From contig NZ_FZNP01000002.1 in the NCBI RefSeq assembly GCF_900188105.1, forward strand, positions 248,001 to 312,000: a DNA stretch of 64,000 bases, written 5' to 3'. The stretch is from Actinomadura mexicana (GTDB lineage: Bacteria > Actinomycetota > Actinomycetes > Streptosporangiales > Streptosporangiaceae). Below the pieces are notes generated by a model. It was not told the DNA's origin, did not search any database, and was given only the letters and a program-made list of their open reading frames with translations. Each line of letters begins with the position of its first letter. The stretch's first letter is position 1. Positions 52,178 through 60,906 of this stretch are shown here, one piece after another. The translations under genes and the position numbers were made by a program.

Positions 52178-53136
52178 ACGACCTCCACGAAGTCCGCCGC
52201 ATCATGGCCCCGGCCGACCCCTGCCCGCCCGGCGCCTTCGACGGCGCGGCCCACGACCCGGCCGGACGCGCCGCCTACGAGCGGATCACGGCGTCCACGG
52301 CCCGACGTACCGGCTCGTCCCGCCGGACGACGTTCCGCCTCGTCGCCGCGGGAGGTATCGCTGGGGCGCTCATCGCCGGCACCGTCGTCGCCACGGGCGG
52401 CGGCGGCCCGCGCCGGCCGGCGCCCGTGGCGGCGTCGGAGGCGCAGCAGGTGCTGAACGTCGCCGCGACGTTCGTGCTGAAGCAGCCGTTCACCGCACCA
52501 CGTCCTGGCCAGTGGGTCTACACCGAGACCCGTTACCGGCGCAGCGGAGTCCCCGGCCGCGGCCAGGTCATCGAGCCGGGGTCACCGCTGAAGACGACGG
52601 TCGACCGGGAATGGGTCCGGGCGGACGGCAAGCGCTTGGCGCTGTACGACAACGGCAAGCTCGTCACCTCCGCCACGGGCGGGGGGACACCGCCGATCGA
52701 CTACGCCACCGTCGCCAAGCTGCCCACCGACCCCGACGGGATGCTGGCCTGGGCCCGCGGTCAGAAGACGCCGGCCGATCCGAACGGGGGCGCGTTCCAG
52801 CTGCTCGGGTCACTGCTGCTGAACAACGGCGTGCTGCCCCCGGCGCAGACCGCCGCCGCCTACCGCGCGATGGCGAAGATCCCCGGCGTCACCGTGAACC
52901 GGACGGCCATGGACGGGGCGGGGCACAAGGCGGTCTCGGTTTCGTTCCTCATCGAGGGCTGGGCAAAGGACGAGATCCTCCTGAACCCGATTACCTACGC
53001 CTACCAGGGCCACCGCACCACCGTCGCCCGGGACCACACCATGCCGGACGGCGGGCGCTTCCTGAAGGGCGCCGTCGAGAGCCAGTCCATCCGCCTGGCC
53101 GCAGGCGTCGTGGACCACCCCGTCCAACGCCCCTGA
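52174..53136 (+). CDS. CU044_5270 family protein, likely partner of the sigma factor
   Basis: This 320-residue protein has a short cytoplasmic part, one membrane helix (about 53-72: FRLVAAGGIAGALIAGTVVA) and an extracytoplasmic domain with YTETRYRRSGVPG and LLGSLLLNNGVLPPAQTAAA. The family is found coupled to ECF sigma genes and is presumed to sense envelope signals, replacing a classical anti-sigma. It begins at an ATG overlapping the sigma stop, with AAAGGAG upstream. Confidence 0.85.
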   Translation: MNDLHEVRRIMAPADPCPPGAFDGAAHDPAGRAAYERITASTARRTGSSRRTTFRLVAAGGIAGALIAGTVVATGGGGPRRPAPVAASEAQQVLNVAATFVLKQPFTAPRPGQWVYTETRYRRSGVPGRGQVIEPGSPLKTTVDREWVRADGKRLALYDNGKLVTSATGGGTPPIDYATVAKLPTDPDGMLAWARGQKTPADPNGGAFQLLGSLLLNNGVLPPAQTAAAYRAMAKIPGVTVNRTAMDGAGHKAVSVSFLIEGWAKDEILLNPITYAYQGHRTTVARDHTMPDGGRFLKGAVESQSIRLAAGVVDHPVQRP

Positions 53137-53153
53137 CCCGCCTCCGGGAGGTC

Positions 53154-53279
53154 ATGCTCCGCGCCGCCGTCCGGTCGGTGCTGCGCGCCGGGCGGGACCC
53201 GGGCGGGCCGTCCTCGACGCTGGCCGATCTCGCCGAGCAGATCGCAGAAGCGCGCGGCTGGGACGTCGGCTCGGGGTGA
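53154..53279 (+). CDS. Possible small protein of 41 residues
   Basis: An ATG at 53154 with GGGAGG just before it encodes MLRAAVRSVLRAGRDPGGPS, then LADLAEQIAEARGWDVGSG. The helical composition is plausible, but it is too short to recognise; it may be a remnant of a longer gene. Confidence 0.35.
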   Translation: MLRAAVRSVLRAGRDPGGPSSTLADLAEQIAEARGWDVGSG

Positions 53280-53305
53280 CCCTGCGGCCGGGCGCGGGCG
53301 TTTGG

Positions 53306-54205
53306 TCAGTCGGTGGCCTGCGAGGTGACTCGCTGGATGGCCTTGATGGCCACCTCGGGCTGTTCGAGGTAGATGTAGTGCCCGCTCTTGGGAGCGGTGC
53401 TCAGCCTGCTGCGGCTGGAGAGGGCGAGCCACGCGCGTTGTCGAGCGGACCATGACCGCTCCAGGCGCGGCCCGTAGGTGGGGACGGCCGCGAGGTACGG
53501 CTTCCCGTGCTTGATCACCTCTACTGGGATGTTCCCGGCGGAGCCGACCTTTCCATCGGTGATGACGAGCTTCTCCGGGTTCTGGCCCTGGAAGATCGCG
53601 AGGTTCTGTGCGCGCATCTCGGCCGCCGGCCCCTTGGCGGACGCGGGAATCGCCTTGGTGATGTCCCCGACCATCGTCGGCGGTGTGGCGTCCATCAGGA
53701 CCAGCCCCTTCACCCTGTCCCGGTGGTCCGGTGCGTACCTGGCGGCGATCAGCCCGCCCAGCGAGTGTCCGGCCAGGACGACCGGACCGTCACCGGCGAT
53801 CCGGTCGAGCACCCCGGTCAGGACCTTGCCGCTACTGGTGAAGTCCTGCGGACCGGCCGGCGGGTCGCTCTTGCCTGCGCCGAGCCTGTCGTAGGAACAG
53901 ACCCGGTTGTCCTTGCTCAGCGTCTTCTGGGTGGCGGCCAGCTTGTCCAGCCCGTCACCCCCTCCGTGCATCAGGACGACGACCGGCTTGCCCTTCACGG
54001 CGTCGCCCGCGCAGGAAACGTTCACCGACGTGCCGCCGACCTCGATCTTCTTGGTTCCCGTGATCAGGTCGGCTTCGGCTTTCGGTGTGCCGGAGGAGAA
54101 CAGGCCCCCGTCCGCCACCGGGTCGTCCTCGCAACCGGCAAGCCCCGCGCCGACGACAGTGCAGCACGCTGCGGCGACGGCGGCCGTCTTGATCTTGCGG
54201 ATCAT
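53306..54205 (-). CDS. Alpha/beta hydrolase lipoprotein
   Basis: The 299-residue product has a signal with lipobox GAGLAGC, a GGGDG oxyanion region (LMHGGGDGLD), the nucleophile elbow AGHSLGG, an acidic DATPPT segment and a His near SGHYIY. It is an exported esterase/lipase-like enzyme attached to the membrane. The ATG at 54205 follows GGAGAAG. Substrate unknown. It is convergent to the sigma operon. Confidence 0.88.
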   Translation of the reverse strand: MIRKIKTAAVAAACCTVVGAGLAGCEDDPVADGGLFSSGTPKAEADLITGTKKIEVGGTSVNVSCAGDAVKGKPVVVLMHGGGDGLDKLAATQKTLSKDNRVCSYDRLGAGKSDPPAGPQDFTSSGKVLTGVLDRIAGDGPVVLAGHSLGGLIAARYAPDHRDRVKGLVLMDATPPTMVGDITKAIPASAKGPAAEMRAQNLAIFQGQNPEKLVITDGKVGSAGNIPVEVIKHGKPYLAAVPTYGPRLERSWSARQRAWLALSSRSRLSTAPKSGHYIYLEQPEVAIKAIQRVTSQATD

Positions 54206-54360
54206 GTCTTCTTCTCCTGGGGGATCGCCGCCGTGATTCACATGGCGGTGTAGCGGGAGATGCAGCCGGAACGCTGCGACCACCGCAACGCTAAGGAATC
54301 GGCGGCGCACGAATCGTCACCGCTCGGTGGACAGTTCCCGGTAGCTCGGATGGGGGACAG

Positions 54361-55224
54361 ATGAGCCGCCCAGAGCAATCTCCACGACCTCACTGGAAGC
54401 GGCGGGAACCGTTCTGGGGCCGGGTCGGTCCGATCAGGGTGATCACGGGAGGGGACGGCGTGGAGACGGGTAGCGGAGAGGCCGAGTTCCAGGAGGCGAA
54501 GTCGCTCCAGGAGCAGGGGCAGGTACGGGAGGCCGAACGGCTGTTCAGGGTCGCCGCCGAGGCGGGGCATGTCGGCGCCATGCTCAAGCTCGGTGTCCTG
54601 GTCGTGGAGCGGGACGAGCGCGAGGCCGAGCGGTGGTGGCGTGCGGCGGCCGAAGCGGGCGATCGGGTCGGGCAGCTCAACCTCGGCATCCTGTGTTCGG
54701 ACCAGGGCCGGGACGAGGAGGCCGAGAGCTGGTATCGCAAGGCGGCCGAGGCGGGAGAGATAGGCGCTCGGCACAATCTCGGGCTGCTGCTCATCGGCCG
54801 CCGTGACCTGCCAGGGGCCGCCGAGCAGTTCCGTGTCGCGGCTGAGGCCGGGCACGCCGATGCGATCACCAATCTCGGTCTGGCACTCGGCGAGATGGGC
54901 CGGGCGGAGGAGGCCGAAGAGTGGCTGCGGCGCGCCGCGGAGAAGGGCGACGGTCGCGCGCTCGGTGCCCTCGCCAACCATCTCTACTCCCAGGGCAGGC
55001 GCGAGGAGGCCGATGAGTGGTGGGAGAAGGGGGCGGCCGCGGGTGATCCGGACTCCCTGTTCAACCTCGGCGTCCGGTCCGAGCACAAGGACGACATGGC
55101 GGGGGCCGAGGAGTACTTCCGCAGAGCCGGTCGAGCCGGGCATCCGCGCGGGGCGGCGAGGGCGATGGCCGTGGCCCGCGGAATCCGCGCGAACGGCGCC
55201 CCCTACATGCCCGGCCTGTTCTGA
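54361..55224 (+). CDS. Sel1/TPR repeat protein
   Basis: This 287-residue protein contains about six Sel1-like repeats, recognised by AAEAGHVGAMLKLGVL, AAEAGDRVGQLNLGIL, AAEAGEIGARHNLGLL, AAEAGHADAITNLGLA and AAEKGDGRALGALANH. It is probably a scaffold for protein interaction. No signal peptide. The start is ATG 54361, with a GTG at 54460 as alternative. It is a single gene. Confidence 0.88.
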   Translation: MSRPEQSPRPHWKRREPFWGRVGPIRVITGGDGVETGSGEAEFQEAKSLQEQGQVREAERLFRVAAEAGHVGAMLKLGVLVVERDEREAERWWRAAAEAGDRVGQLNLGILCSDQGRDEEAESWYRKAAEAGEIGARHNLGLLLIGRRDLPGAAEQFRVAAEAGHADAITNLGLALGEMGRAEEAEEWLRRAAEKGDGRALGALANHLYSQGRREEADEWWEKGAAAGDPDSLFNLGVRSEHKDDMAGAEEYFRRAGRAGHPRGAARAMAVARGIRANGAPYMPGLF

Positions 55225-55276
55225 CCGGCCCGCTGCTGCGATCGAGGAACGGGTTATCGGGTGGCCGGCCCGCGCC

Positions 55277-55462
55277 TCAGTAGTCGGTCAGGTTGACTGA
55301 CTCGGCGGTTCGGCGTGCCGGGTTGGCGACCATCGCCTTGCCCGGCAGGTAGGGGATCAGGGCGTAGTAGCGGTCGAGCAGTGCGACTGCGGCGTGCTCG
55401 CCGCCGTCGTCCCGCCACGCACGCGCCCGGCCGTCAGGGTTTGCCGATTCAGTCGACTCCAT
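55277..55462 (-). CDS. Short hypothetical protein
   Basis: The 61-residue reading contains a plausible segment GGEHAAVALLDRYYALIPYL followed by GKAMVANPARRTAESVNLTD. No family is recognised and it may be the tail of a lost gene. An 8-bp inverted repeat (ATTCAGTC/GACTGAAT, 55447-55475) spans its start and the promoter of the divergent secreted-protein gene. Confidence 0.4.
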   Translation of the reverse strand: MESTESANPDGRARAWRDDGGEHAAVALLDRYYALIPYLPGKAMVANPARRTAESVNLTDY

Positions 55463-55548
55463 AATGTGACTGAATGGACACTTTGCGTGCGCGCCGCGGT
55501 CGATGTGAACTGTGGCCCATCAACCCCTCGCGCAAGGAAGGACTGCCA

Positions 55549-55956
55549 ATGACCCGCGCTCCCCGCATGTCCAGCGTTTCCCGGCTGATGGCCGCCGCCC
55601 TGCTGGCCACCGCCATCCCCGCCGCCGCAGTGGTGTCGACCGCACCCCCCGCCCAGGCGGTCACGGGCACCATCGCACACGCCGACCCGTCCTCCATCCC
55701 TCCCTCTCCCGACTACGTCTGCGACGACCTCATGACCCTCAGACTTCCCACCATGCCTTTCACCGAGGTCTACGCGGACAACTGCGAGGCCCAGCACGGA
55801 ACGCCGTACGGCCAGTTCACCGACAAGATCATCGCCGAGAGGCATGCTCCGCAGGCACACATCCGCTGCCAGCGGGGACTGGTGATGGAGGGGGCGAAAC
55901 ACTTCGTCACAAACGACATCGACTGCCATCTGGTGTGGTACCAGAAGCCTTCATGA
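55549..55956 (+). CDS. Small secreted hypothetical protein
   Basis: The 135-residue precursor has a signal peptide (about 1-39, MAAALLATAIPAAAVV core, ending AQA) and a mature part with four Cys (YVCDDLMTL, ADNCEAQHG, IRCQRGLV, DIDCHLVWY), probably two disulfides. No family is recognised. GGAAGGACTG precedes the ATG at 55549. It overlaps the convergent sigma gene by 6 bp. Confidence 0.75.
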   Translation: MTRAPRMSSVSRLMAAALLATAIPAAAVVSTAPPAQAVTGTIAHADPSSIPPSPDYVCDDLMTLRLPTMPFTEVYADNCEAQHGTPYGQFTDKIIAERHAPQAHIRCQRGLVMEGAKHFVTNDIDCHLVWYQKPS

Positions 55957-57264
55957 CGAGACCGGCTGAGTGACAGAGCGGGCTCCGGCTTCAGGGAGGG
56001 CGGTGAGTTTGTGTTGGAGGAGGGCGCGTTCGCGTTCGTTGGCTGCCAGTTCGACGGCTCGCTCCAGCTCGGTTCGTGCCTCCTCGGGGCGGCCCAGGCG
56101 GGTGAGGAGTTCGCCCCGGACGCTGGGGAGGAGGTGGGAGTTCGCCAGGGCGCCTGAGGCCGCCAGGTCGTCCACGACGGGGAGGGCGGCGGCCGGGCCC
56201 TTCGACATGGAGACCGCAACGGCCCTGTTGAGGTCCACGACCGGGGACGGCGCCAGGCGGCCCAGGGCCTCGTAGAGGAGGACGATGCGGTCCCAGTCGG
56301 TTTCGGCGACCGAGGGGGCGAGGGCGTGGCATTCGGCGATCGCCGCCTGGAGGCCGTAAGGGCCCAGGCCGCGGCCTGCCTCCTCGGCGCGGGCCAGGGC
56401 GGCGCGTCCTCGGTGGATCGCGGCGCCGTCCCAGCGGGTGCGGTCCTGGTTCTCCAGGAGCACCGGCCCGCCGTCCGGGGCCGTGCGGGCGGGGAAGCGC
56501 GCGGCGGTCAGCTCCAGCAGCGCCAGCAGGCCGTGGACCTCCGGCTCGTCCGGCATCAGCCGGGCCAGGACGCGGGCCAGGCGCTGCGCCTCGCCCGCGA
56601 GGTCGAACCTGATCAGCGCGCCGCCCGAGCTGGCCGTGGAGCCCTCGGTGAAGATCAGGTAGACGACGTTGAGGACCGAGGGGAGCCGCTCGGCCCGCTC
56701 CGCGGCCGGCGGTACCCCGAACGGCACCCTGGCCGCGCGGAGGGTCTTCTTCGCGCGGGTGATCCGGGCCTGGACGGTCGCGGTCGCGACGAGGAAGGCG
56801 CGGGCGATCTCGTCGCTGGTCAGGCCGCCGACCACGCGCAGCGTCAGCGCGATCCGGGCCTCCCGCGACAGGACGGGATGGCAGGAGACGAACATGAGCG
56901 CCAGCACGTCGTCGTCGATCTGGTCGGGGTCCCAGAGCACGTCGTCGTCCTTCTCGGGCGGGCGTCCGGTGGCGGCGCCGCCCTCGTCCAGGTCGTGGGC
57001 GAGGGCGGCGTACCGCTCGTCGAGGGCGCAGCGGCGGCGGAACGCGTCGATCGCGCGCCGCCGGCCCACGGTGAGCAGCCACCCCGACGGCTTGCGGGGG
57101 ACGCCGTCGCGCGGCCAGGTCACGAGCGCCTCGGCCAGCGCCTCCTGGGCGAGGTCCTCGGCCAGCGCGAAGTCGCCGGTGTAGCGGGCGAGCGCGCCGA
57201 CGATCCGCGCCGACTCGATCCGCCAGACGGCGGCGACGGCCTCGCGGCCGGTGGGGTCGCCCAT
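55951..57264 (-). CDS. ECF42-type sigma factor with C-terminal extension
   Basis: This 437-residue protein has sigma region 2 (ARYTGDFALAEDLAQEALAE) and region 4 (GGLTSDEIARAFLVATATVQ) followed by a long helical extension including YLIFTEGSTASSGG, DLNRAVAVSM and RLGRPEEARTELERAVELA, as in ECF42 sigma factors. These are autonomous and linked to DGPF/YCII proteins. The ATG at 57264 overlaps the DGPF gene stop (TGATG). It is transcribed as a two-gene unit from 57680. Confidence 0.9.
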   Translation of the reverse strand: MGDPTGREAVAAVWRIESARIVGALARYTGDFALAEDLAQEALAEALVTWPRDGVPRKPSGWLLTVGRRRAIDAFRRRCALDERYAALAHDLDEGGAATGRPPEKDDDVLWDPDQIDDDVLALMFVSCHPVLSREARIALTLRVVGGLTSDEIARAFLVATATVQARITRAKKTLRAARVPFGVPPAAERAERLPSVLNVVYLIFTEGSTASSGGALIRFDLAGEAQRLARVLARLMPDEPEVHGLLALLELTAARFPARTAPDGGPVLLENQDRTRWDGAAIHRGRAALARAEEAGRGLGPYGLQAAIAECHALAPSVAETDWDRIVLLYEALGRLAPSPVVDLNRAVAVSMSKGPAAALPVVDDLAASGALANSHLLPSVRGELLTRLGRPEEARTELERAVELAANERERALLQHKLTALPEAGARSVTQPVSS

Positions 57265-57680
57265 CACAGCTGGCCGGTGGCCTCGCGCCAGGCCCGCTCC
57301 TTCTTGATCCACTCGTTGTCCTGCGGGAACTCCTCGATGGTGGGGACGCGGCGGATCTCGGTCTTGAAGCCGGGACCGGCCGGCGCCCGCTTGGCCCACT
57401 CGACGGCCTCCTCCTTCGAGGCCACGTTGAGGATGTAGAACCCGCCGAACAGCTCCTTGGTCTCGCCGTAGGGGCCGTCGGTGACCGCGGGCGGCTCGGA
57501 GGAGTGGTCGACGACCACGCCTTCGGACGGGTCGTCGAGGCCCTCCGCGGCGAGCAGCACGCCGGCCCGGATCAGCTCCTCGTTGAACCGGCCCACGGTC
57601 TCGATCATCTCGGTGTGGTCGGTGTCCGCCATGCCCGCGTAGGCCTCGTCGGTCGCCCGCATGATCAGCATGTACTTCAT
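57264..57680 (-). CDS. DGPF/YCII domain protein
   Basis: The 138-residue product has the YCII fold and the DGPY variant of the DGPF motif (VTDGPYGETKELFGGFYIL). In actinomycetes it is paired with ECF42 sigma factors and is thought to belong to their regulon. The start at ATG 57680 follows GGGAGAC. Its stop overlaps the sigma start. A 7-bp hairpin lies in the leader just upstream (57703-57721). Confidence 0.9.
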   Translation of the reverse strand: MKYMLIMRATDEAYAGMADTDHTEMIETVGRFNEELIRAGVLLAAEGLDDPSEGVVVDHSSEPPAVTDGPYGETKELFGGFYILNVASKEEAVEWAKRAPAGPGFKTEIRRVPTIEEFPQDNEWIKKERAWREATGQL

Positions 57681-57702
57681 GTCCGCTGTCTCCCTGTCCT
57701 TC

Positions 57703-57721
57703 GGGTCCCTCCGCGGGACCC
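57703..57721 (-). promoter_or_regulatory. Hairpin in the leader of the DGPF-sigma operon
   Basis: GGGTCCC and GGGACCC form a 7-bp stem with a 5-nt loop 23 bp before the start codon, near the ribosome site. Role unknown. Confidence 0.4.
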
Positions 57722-58035
57722 TCTCACCCCTAGGTCGAACGGAGGACGGTCGGATCAACACGGCCTGGGCCAACCCCCACGAGTTTTTCCCGGAAACCTC
57801 CTCCTCGCACATCTCTGCTGGTAACGACGGCTGCCCGCCGGTCGCGGCCGTGCCGAAAGGTATGCCGACGGTGTAGCGCCAGCGGCCGTCCGGTGCGCAC
57901 CTTGCCCAGGCGGGCGTTCTCGAACGGCAGAGAAGGGCGGGCCGGCCGCCGCGCACGCGCTACGCGCCCACTCCGCAGGGCCGTCGCCTGGGCCCGGTGC
58001 TCCAGGCCCTGTGGGACTGGAGCGCCGAGGCGTCG
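57722..58035. other. Gap between DGPF operon and Thg1-like gene
   Basis: About 310 bp without a supported gene. Open frames run here on both strands but lack start sites and recognisable motifs. It should contain the promoter for the DGPF-sigma unit. Confidence 0.4.
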
Positions 58036-58785
58036 TCAGGCGGGCGGCCGCAGGACCGCTCCGAGGTGGTCGCGGTAGGCGTCATCGTGCGGGAGGTCGC
58101 GTTCGGTGCGAATCCGGCGGCGGGTGGTGGTCACGTACGTGTCGCGGACCGGGTCGTGGCCCGTCTTCTCGTACGTCTCCCACCAGAGGCCGATGCCCTC
58201 TCGCTGCCAGGCCGGGACCTCGTTGAAGTTCACGCCGCGCGAGAAGAGCAGCTTCTTCTTGTCGGCGGCGGAAGTCCCCTCCAGCTCGCGGCTCGCCCTC
58301 CGCGCGGACAGCCCCTCCTTGCGGAGCGTCCAGTAGCACCAGGTGTTCACGGCGCAGCGCGCCGCGTCGGCCCGGCGCCAGATCAAGTAGCCGACGACGT
58401 CGTCGAGGGAGGTGCCCATCCAGACGCGGCCGTCGAAGACGGCGGGTGTTCCGGCGGCGTGGGTGAAGGCGGCGGTGGCGATGCCCGCCGACAGCGAGAC
58501 GAGCTTCTCTACCTCGCGGCCGAACAGGTCGAAGGCGGGGTCGAGGACGACGGAGATCTCGTCGCTCTCGGTGTAGGCGTACCGTCCGCCGAGCTCGGTG
58601 AGGAGGGTCGCCGCGGTGTCGACCATGAGGTCGGAGAAGCGCGCGTCGAACGGCTTGTCGAAGTTGGCCTCGGTGTAGCGGGAGAAGGACCGGCCGTCCA
58701 CGCGGACGACGGCCCAGGCGCCGGGGAGCAGGGTCAGGGAGTGGAACCACTCGCGGGCGCGCATGCGCGCTTCAAGGTCCTTCAT
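58036..58785 (-). CDS. Thg1-like protein (tRNA-His guanylyltransferase family, 3'-5' polymerase)
   Basis: This family adds nucleotides to the 5' end of tRNA, opposite to ordinary polymerases. The 249-residue product has the motif VRVDGRSFSRYTE with metal-binding D30, and YAYTESDEISVVL with D75/E76, matching the two carboxylates of Thg1. Further agreement: KPFDARFSDLM and FDGRVWMGTSLDDVVGYLIW followed by RRADAARCAVNTW. Bacterial members are Thg1-like proteins thought to repair tRNA 5' ends. The gene stands alone. The start at ATG 58785 is the natural one. Confidence 0.88.
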   Translation of the reverse strand: MKDLEARMRAREWFHSLTLLPGAWAVVRVDGRSFSRYTEANFDKPFDARFSDLMVDTAATLLTELGGRYAYTESDEISVVLDPAFDLFGREVEKLVSLSAGIATAAFTHAAGTPAVFDGRVWMGTSLDDVVGYLIWRRADAARCAVNTWCYWTLRKEGLSARRASRELEGTSAADKKKLLFSRGVNFNEVPAWQREGIGLWWETYEKTGHDPVRDTYVTTTRRRIRTERDLPHDDAYRDHLGAVLRPPA

Positions 58786-58885
58786 CGAGGGGCTCCTCGG
58801 GGGCGGTGAAGTCGTTCGAGCGTGGCATGGATCCGGACGTCCGGCACCTGGATTTCCGTCGGGCGCCCCGCGCGGCGGGACCGTC

Positions 58886-59881
58886 TCAGGCGGGGGCCAG
58901 GGCGGCCACCAGGTCGGCGGCGGGGGTTTCGGTGGTCTTGTCGAACGACTCCCCCGCCCAGAGGTTGACGCTGTCCGCGTTGCCCTGGGCGGCGGACGCG
59001 CGGCGCAGGGGCGCCGTCACGTAGTGGACGTCCGGGTAGGCGGCGGGCGCGTCCCCCGAGTGCTCGGTGAGGAAGCGGTTGATCAGGCCGCGCGCGGGAC
59101 GTCCGCTGAACGCCCTGGTCATCGCGGTCGAGGTGTAGCGGGGGTCGGTGAGGGCGGCCTTGTGGACGGCGCTGGCACCGCTCTCCGGGCAGCGCAGGAA
59201 CGCCGTCCCGAGCTGGGCGGCGACGGCGCCGAGGGAGAGGACCTCGGCGACGCCGGCGGCGGTGGCCAGGCCCCCGGCGGCGATGAGGGGCTGCCGAGTG
59301 ATCTTCTGGACGGCCGGGAGCAGCGCGCGCAGCGGCAGCGGGTCGTCGAGGGTGTTGGTGAACGAGCCCCGGTGGCCTCCGGCCTCAAGGCCCTGGAGGC
59401 AGAGCGCGTCGGCGCCGGACGCCTGGCGGGCCTCGTTCACGGAGGTCACGGTGACGACCACGGTGGCGCCGCGGTCCTTGAGGGCGCGGATCACGTCCGG
59501 GGCGGGGCAGCCGAACGTGAAGCTGACGATCGCGGGCGGGTCGGACACCAGGTCGGCGATCTTCGCGTCGTAGGCGTCGTCGCGGGGGCCCGGGGTGCCC
59601 GGCTCCACGCCGAGGCGGGCGGCCTCGGGGGCGAGGAGGGCGCGGTAGGCGGCGACGGCGGCCGGGTCGATCTCGTCCAGGGACGGCATGAAGACGTTCA
59701 TCCCGAACGGGCGGGACGTCAGCTCGCGCGTGGCGGCGATGTCGGCGCGCATGGCCTCGGTCGTCTTGTAGCCGGCGGCGAGGAAGCCGAGGCCGCCGGC
59801 GTTGGAGACGGCGGCGGCCAGTTCCGGCGTCGACGGCCCGCCCGCCATCGGGGCCTGCACGATCGGTAGTTCCGTCCGCAT
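58886..59881 (-). CDS. Nitronate monooxygenase (2-nitropropane dioxygenase family)
   Basis: This FMN enzyme oxidises nitronates or related compounds. The 331-residue product has VQAPMAGGPSTPELAAAVSN at the start, the FMN-binding AGGLATAAG and LCLQGLEAGGHRG segments, and the QLGTAFLRCPES stretch, all typical. The ATG at 59881 is preceded by GAGGTGAGC. It is divergent from the hydroxyacid dehydrogenase gene; the two share a short promoter region of about 95 bp. Confidence 0.92.
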   Translation of the reverse strand: MRTELPIVQAPMAGGPSTPELAAAVSNAGGLGFLAAGYKTTEAMRADIAATRELTSRPFGMNVFMPSLDEIDPAAVAAYRALLAPEAARLGVEPGTPGPRDDAYDAKIADLVSDPPAIVSFTFGCPAPDVIRALKDRGATVVVTVTSVNEARQASGADALCLQGLEAGGHRGSFTNTLDDPLPLRALLPAVQKITRQPLIAAGGLATAAGVAEVLSLGAVAAQLGTAFLRCPESGASAVHKAALTDPRYTSTAMTRAFSGRPARGLINRFLTEHSGDAPAAYPDVHYVTAPLRRASAAQGNADSVNLWAGESFDKTTETPAADLVAALAPA

Positions 59882-59977
59882 GGCGCTCACCTCGGTCCGG
59901 CTCCAGGTCATGGTGCGCACGATAATCGCGGGGGACGCCTGGTGGTGACGCCGGGGTCGCAGCGAGAGGGGATCGGC

Positions 59978-60886
59978 ATGCGTGTGCTGCTGCACTACGA
60001 CAGGGAACACGAGGAGCCCGGCCTCGACATCGTGAGCTGCTCGGAGCAGGACGACGCGCGGTTCGCCGCGCTGCTGCCGGACACCGATGTGCTCTGGCAC
60101 GTGCTGCGCCCGGTGACGGCCGCCGACATGGATTCGGCACCGAAGCTGAAGCTGATCCAGAAGCTCGGCACGGGCGTGAACACCATCGACCTGGACGCCG
60201 CGGCCGAGCGCGGCATCGCGGTCGCGAACATGCCGGGCCGCAACGCGCAGGCCGTCGCGGAGACGTCGCTGCTGCTGATGCTGGCGGCGCTGCGGCGTGT
60301 CGTCCCGTTCGACGCGCGCACGCGGCGCGGCGAGGGATGGCCCGCCGACCGGTCCCTGGTGGGCGGTGAGCTGGCCGGACGGACGGTCGGGCTCCTCGGC
60401 GGCGGCGAGATCGCGACCCTGCTGCGCGGAATGCTGGAGGCGATCGGGGCGAACGTCCTCTACACGACGCGGCGGCCCCGCCCTGAGGATCCCGCCTGGC
60501 GGCGGCTGGACGACTTGTTGCGCGCCAGCGACATCGTCTCGGTGCACATCCCGCTGACGGACGAGACCCGCCATCTGCTGGACGCGGGGCGGCTCGCGCT
60601 GCTGCCGGAGGGCGCGATCGTGGTGAACACGGCGCGCGGCGCGGTGATCGACGAAGCGGCGCTGGTGGCGGCGCTCGCGTCGGGGCGTCTCGGCGGCGCC
60701 GGGCTGGACGTCTTCGAGAAGGAGCCCGTGGACGCGGGGGATCCGCTGCTGGCCCTCGACACCGTGGTCGTCATGCCGCACGTCGCGTGGCTGACCCGCG
60801 AGACGTGGGACCGCTACTTCGCGGTCGCCGCGGAGAACTGCCGCCGCCTCGCGCGCGGCGACGGCCTCCTCCACCGTGTCGTCTAG
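59978..60886 (+). CDS. D-isomer-specific 2-hydroxyacid dehydrogenase
   Basis: This NAD-dependent enzyme reduces 2-oxo acids. The 302-residue product has the Rossmann motif VGLLGGGEIA, the catalytic Arg (NTARGAVID), Glu (DVFEKEP) and His (MPHVAW). The ATG at 59978 has GAGAGGGGAT upstream. Length is slightly below the family norm, owing to a short N-terminal lobe. Substrate unknown. Confidence 0.92.
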   Translation: MRVLLHYDREHEEPGLDIVSCSEQDDARFAALLPDTDVLWHVLRPVTAADMDSAPKLKLIQKLGTGVNTIDLDAAAERGIAVANMPGRNAQAVAETSLLLMLAALRRVVPFDARTRRGEGWPADRSLVGGELAGRTVGLLGGGEIATLLRGMLEAIGANVLYTTRRPRPEDPAWRRLDDLLRASDIVSVHIPLTDETRHLLDAGRLALLPEGAIVVNTARGAVIDEAALVAALASGRLGGAGLDVFEKEPVDAGDPLLALDTVVVMPHVAWLTRETWDRYFAVAAENCRRLARGDGLLHRVV

Positions 60887-60906
60887 GTCCGGTCAGACAG
60901 GTTCCG

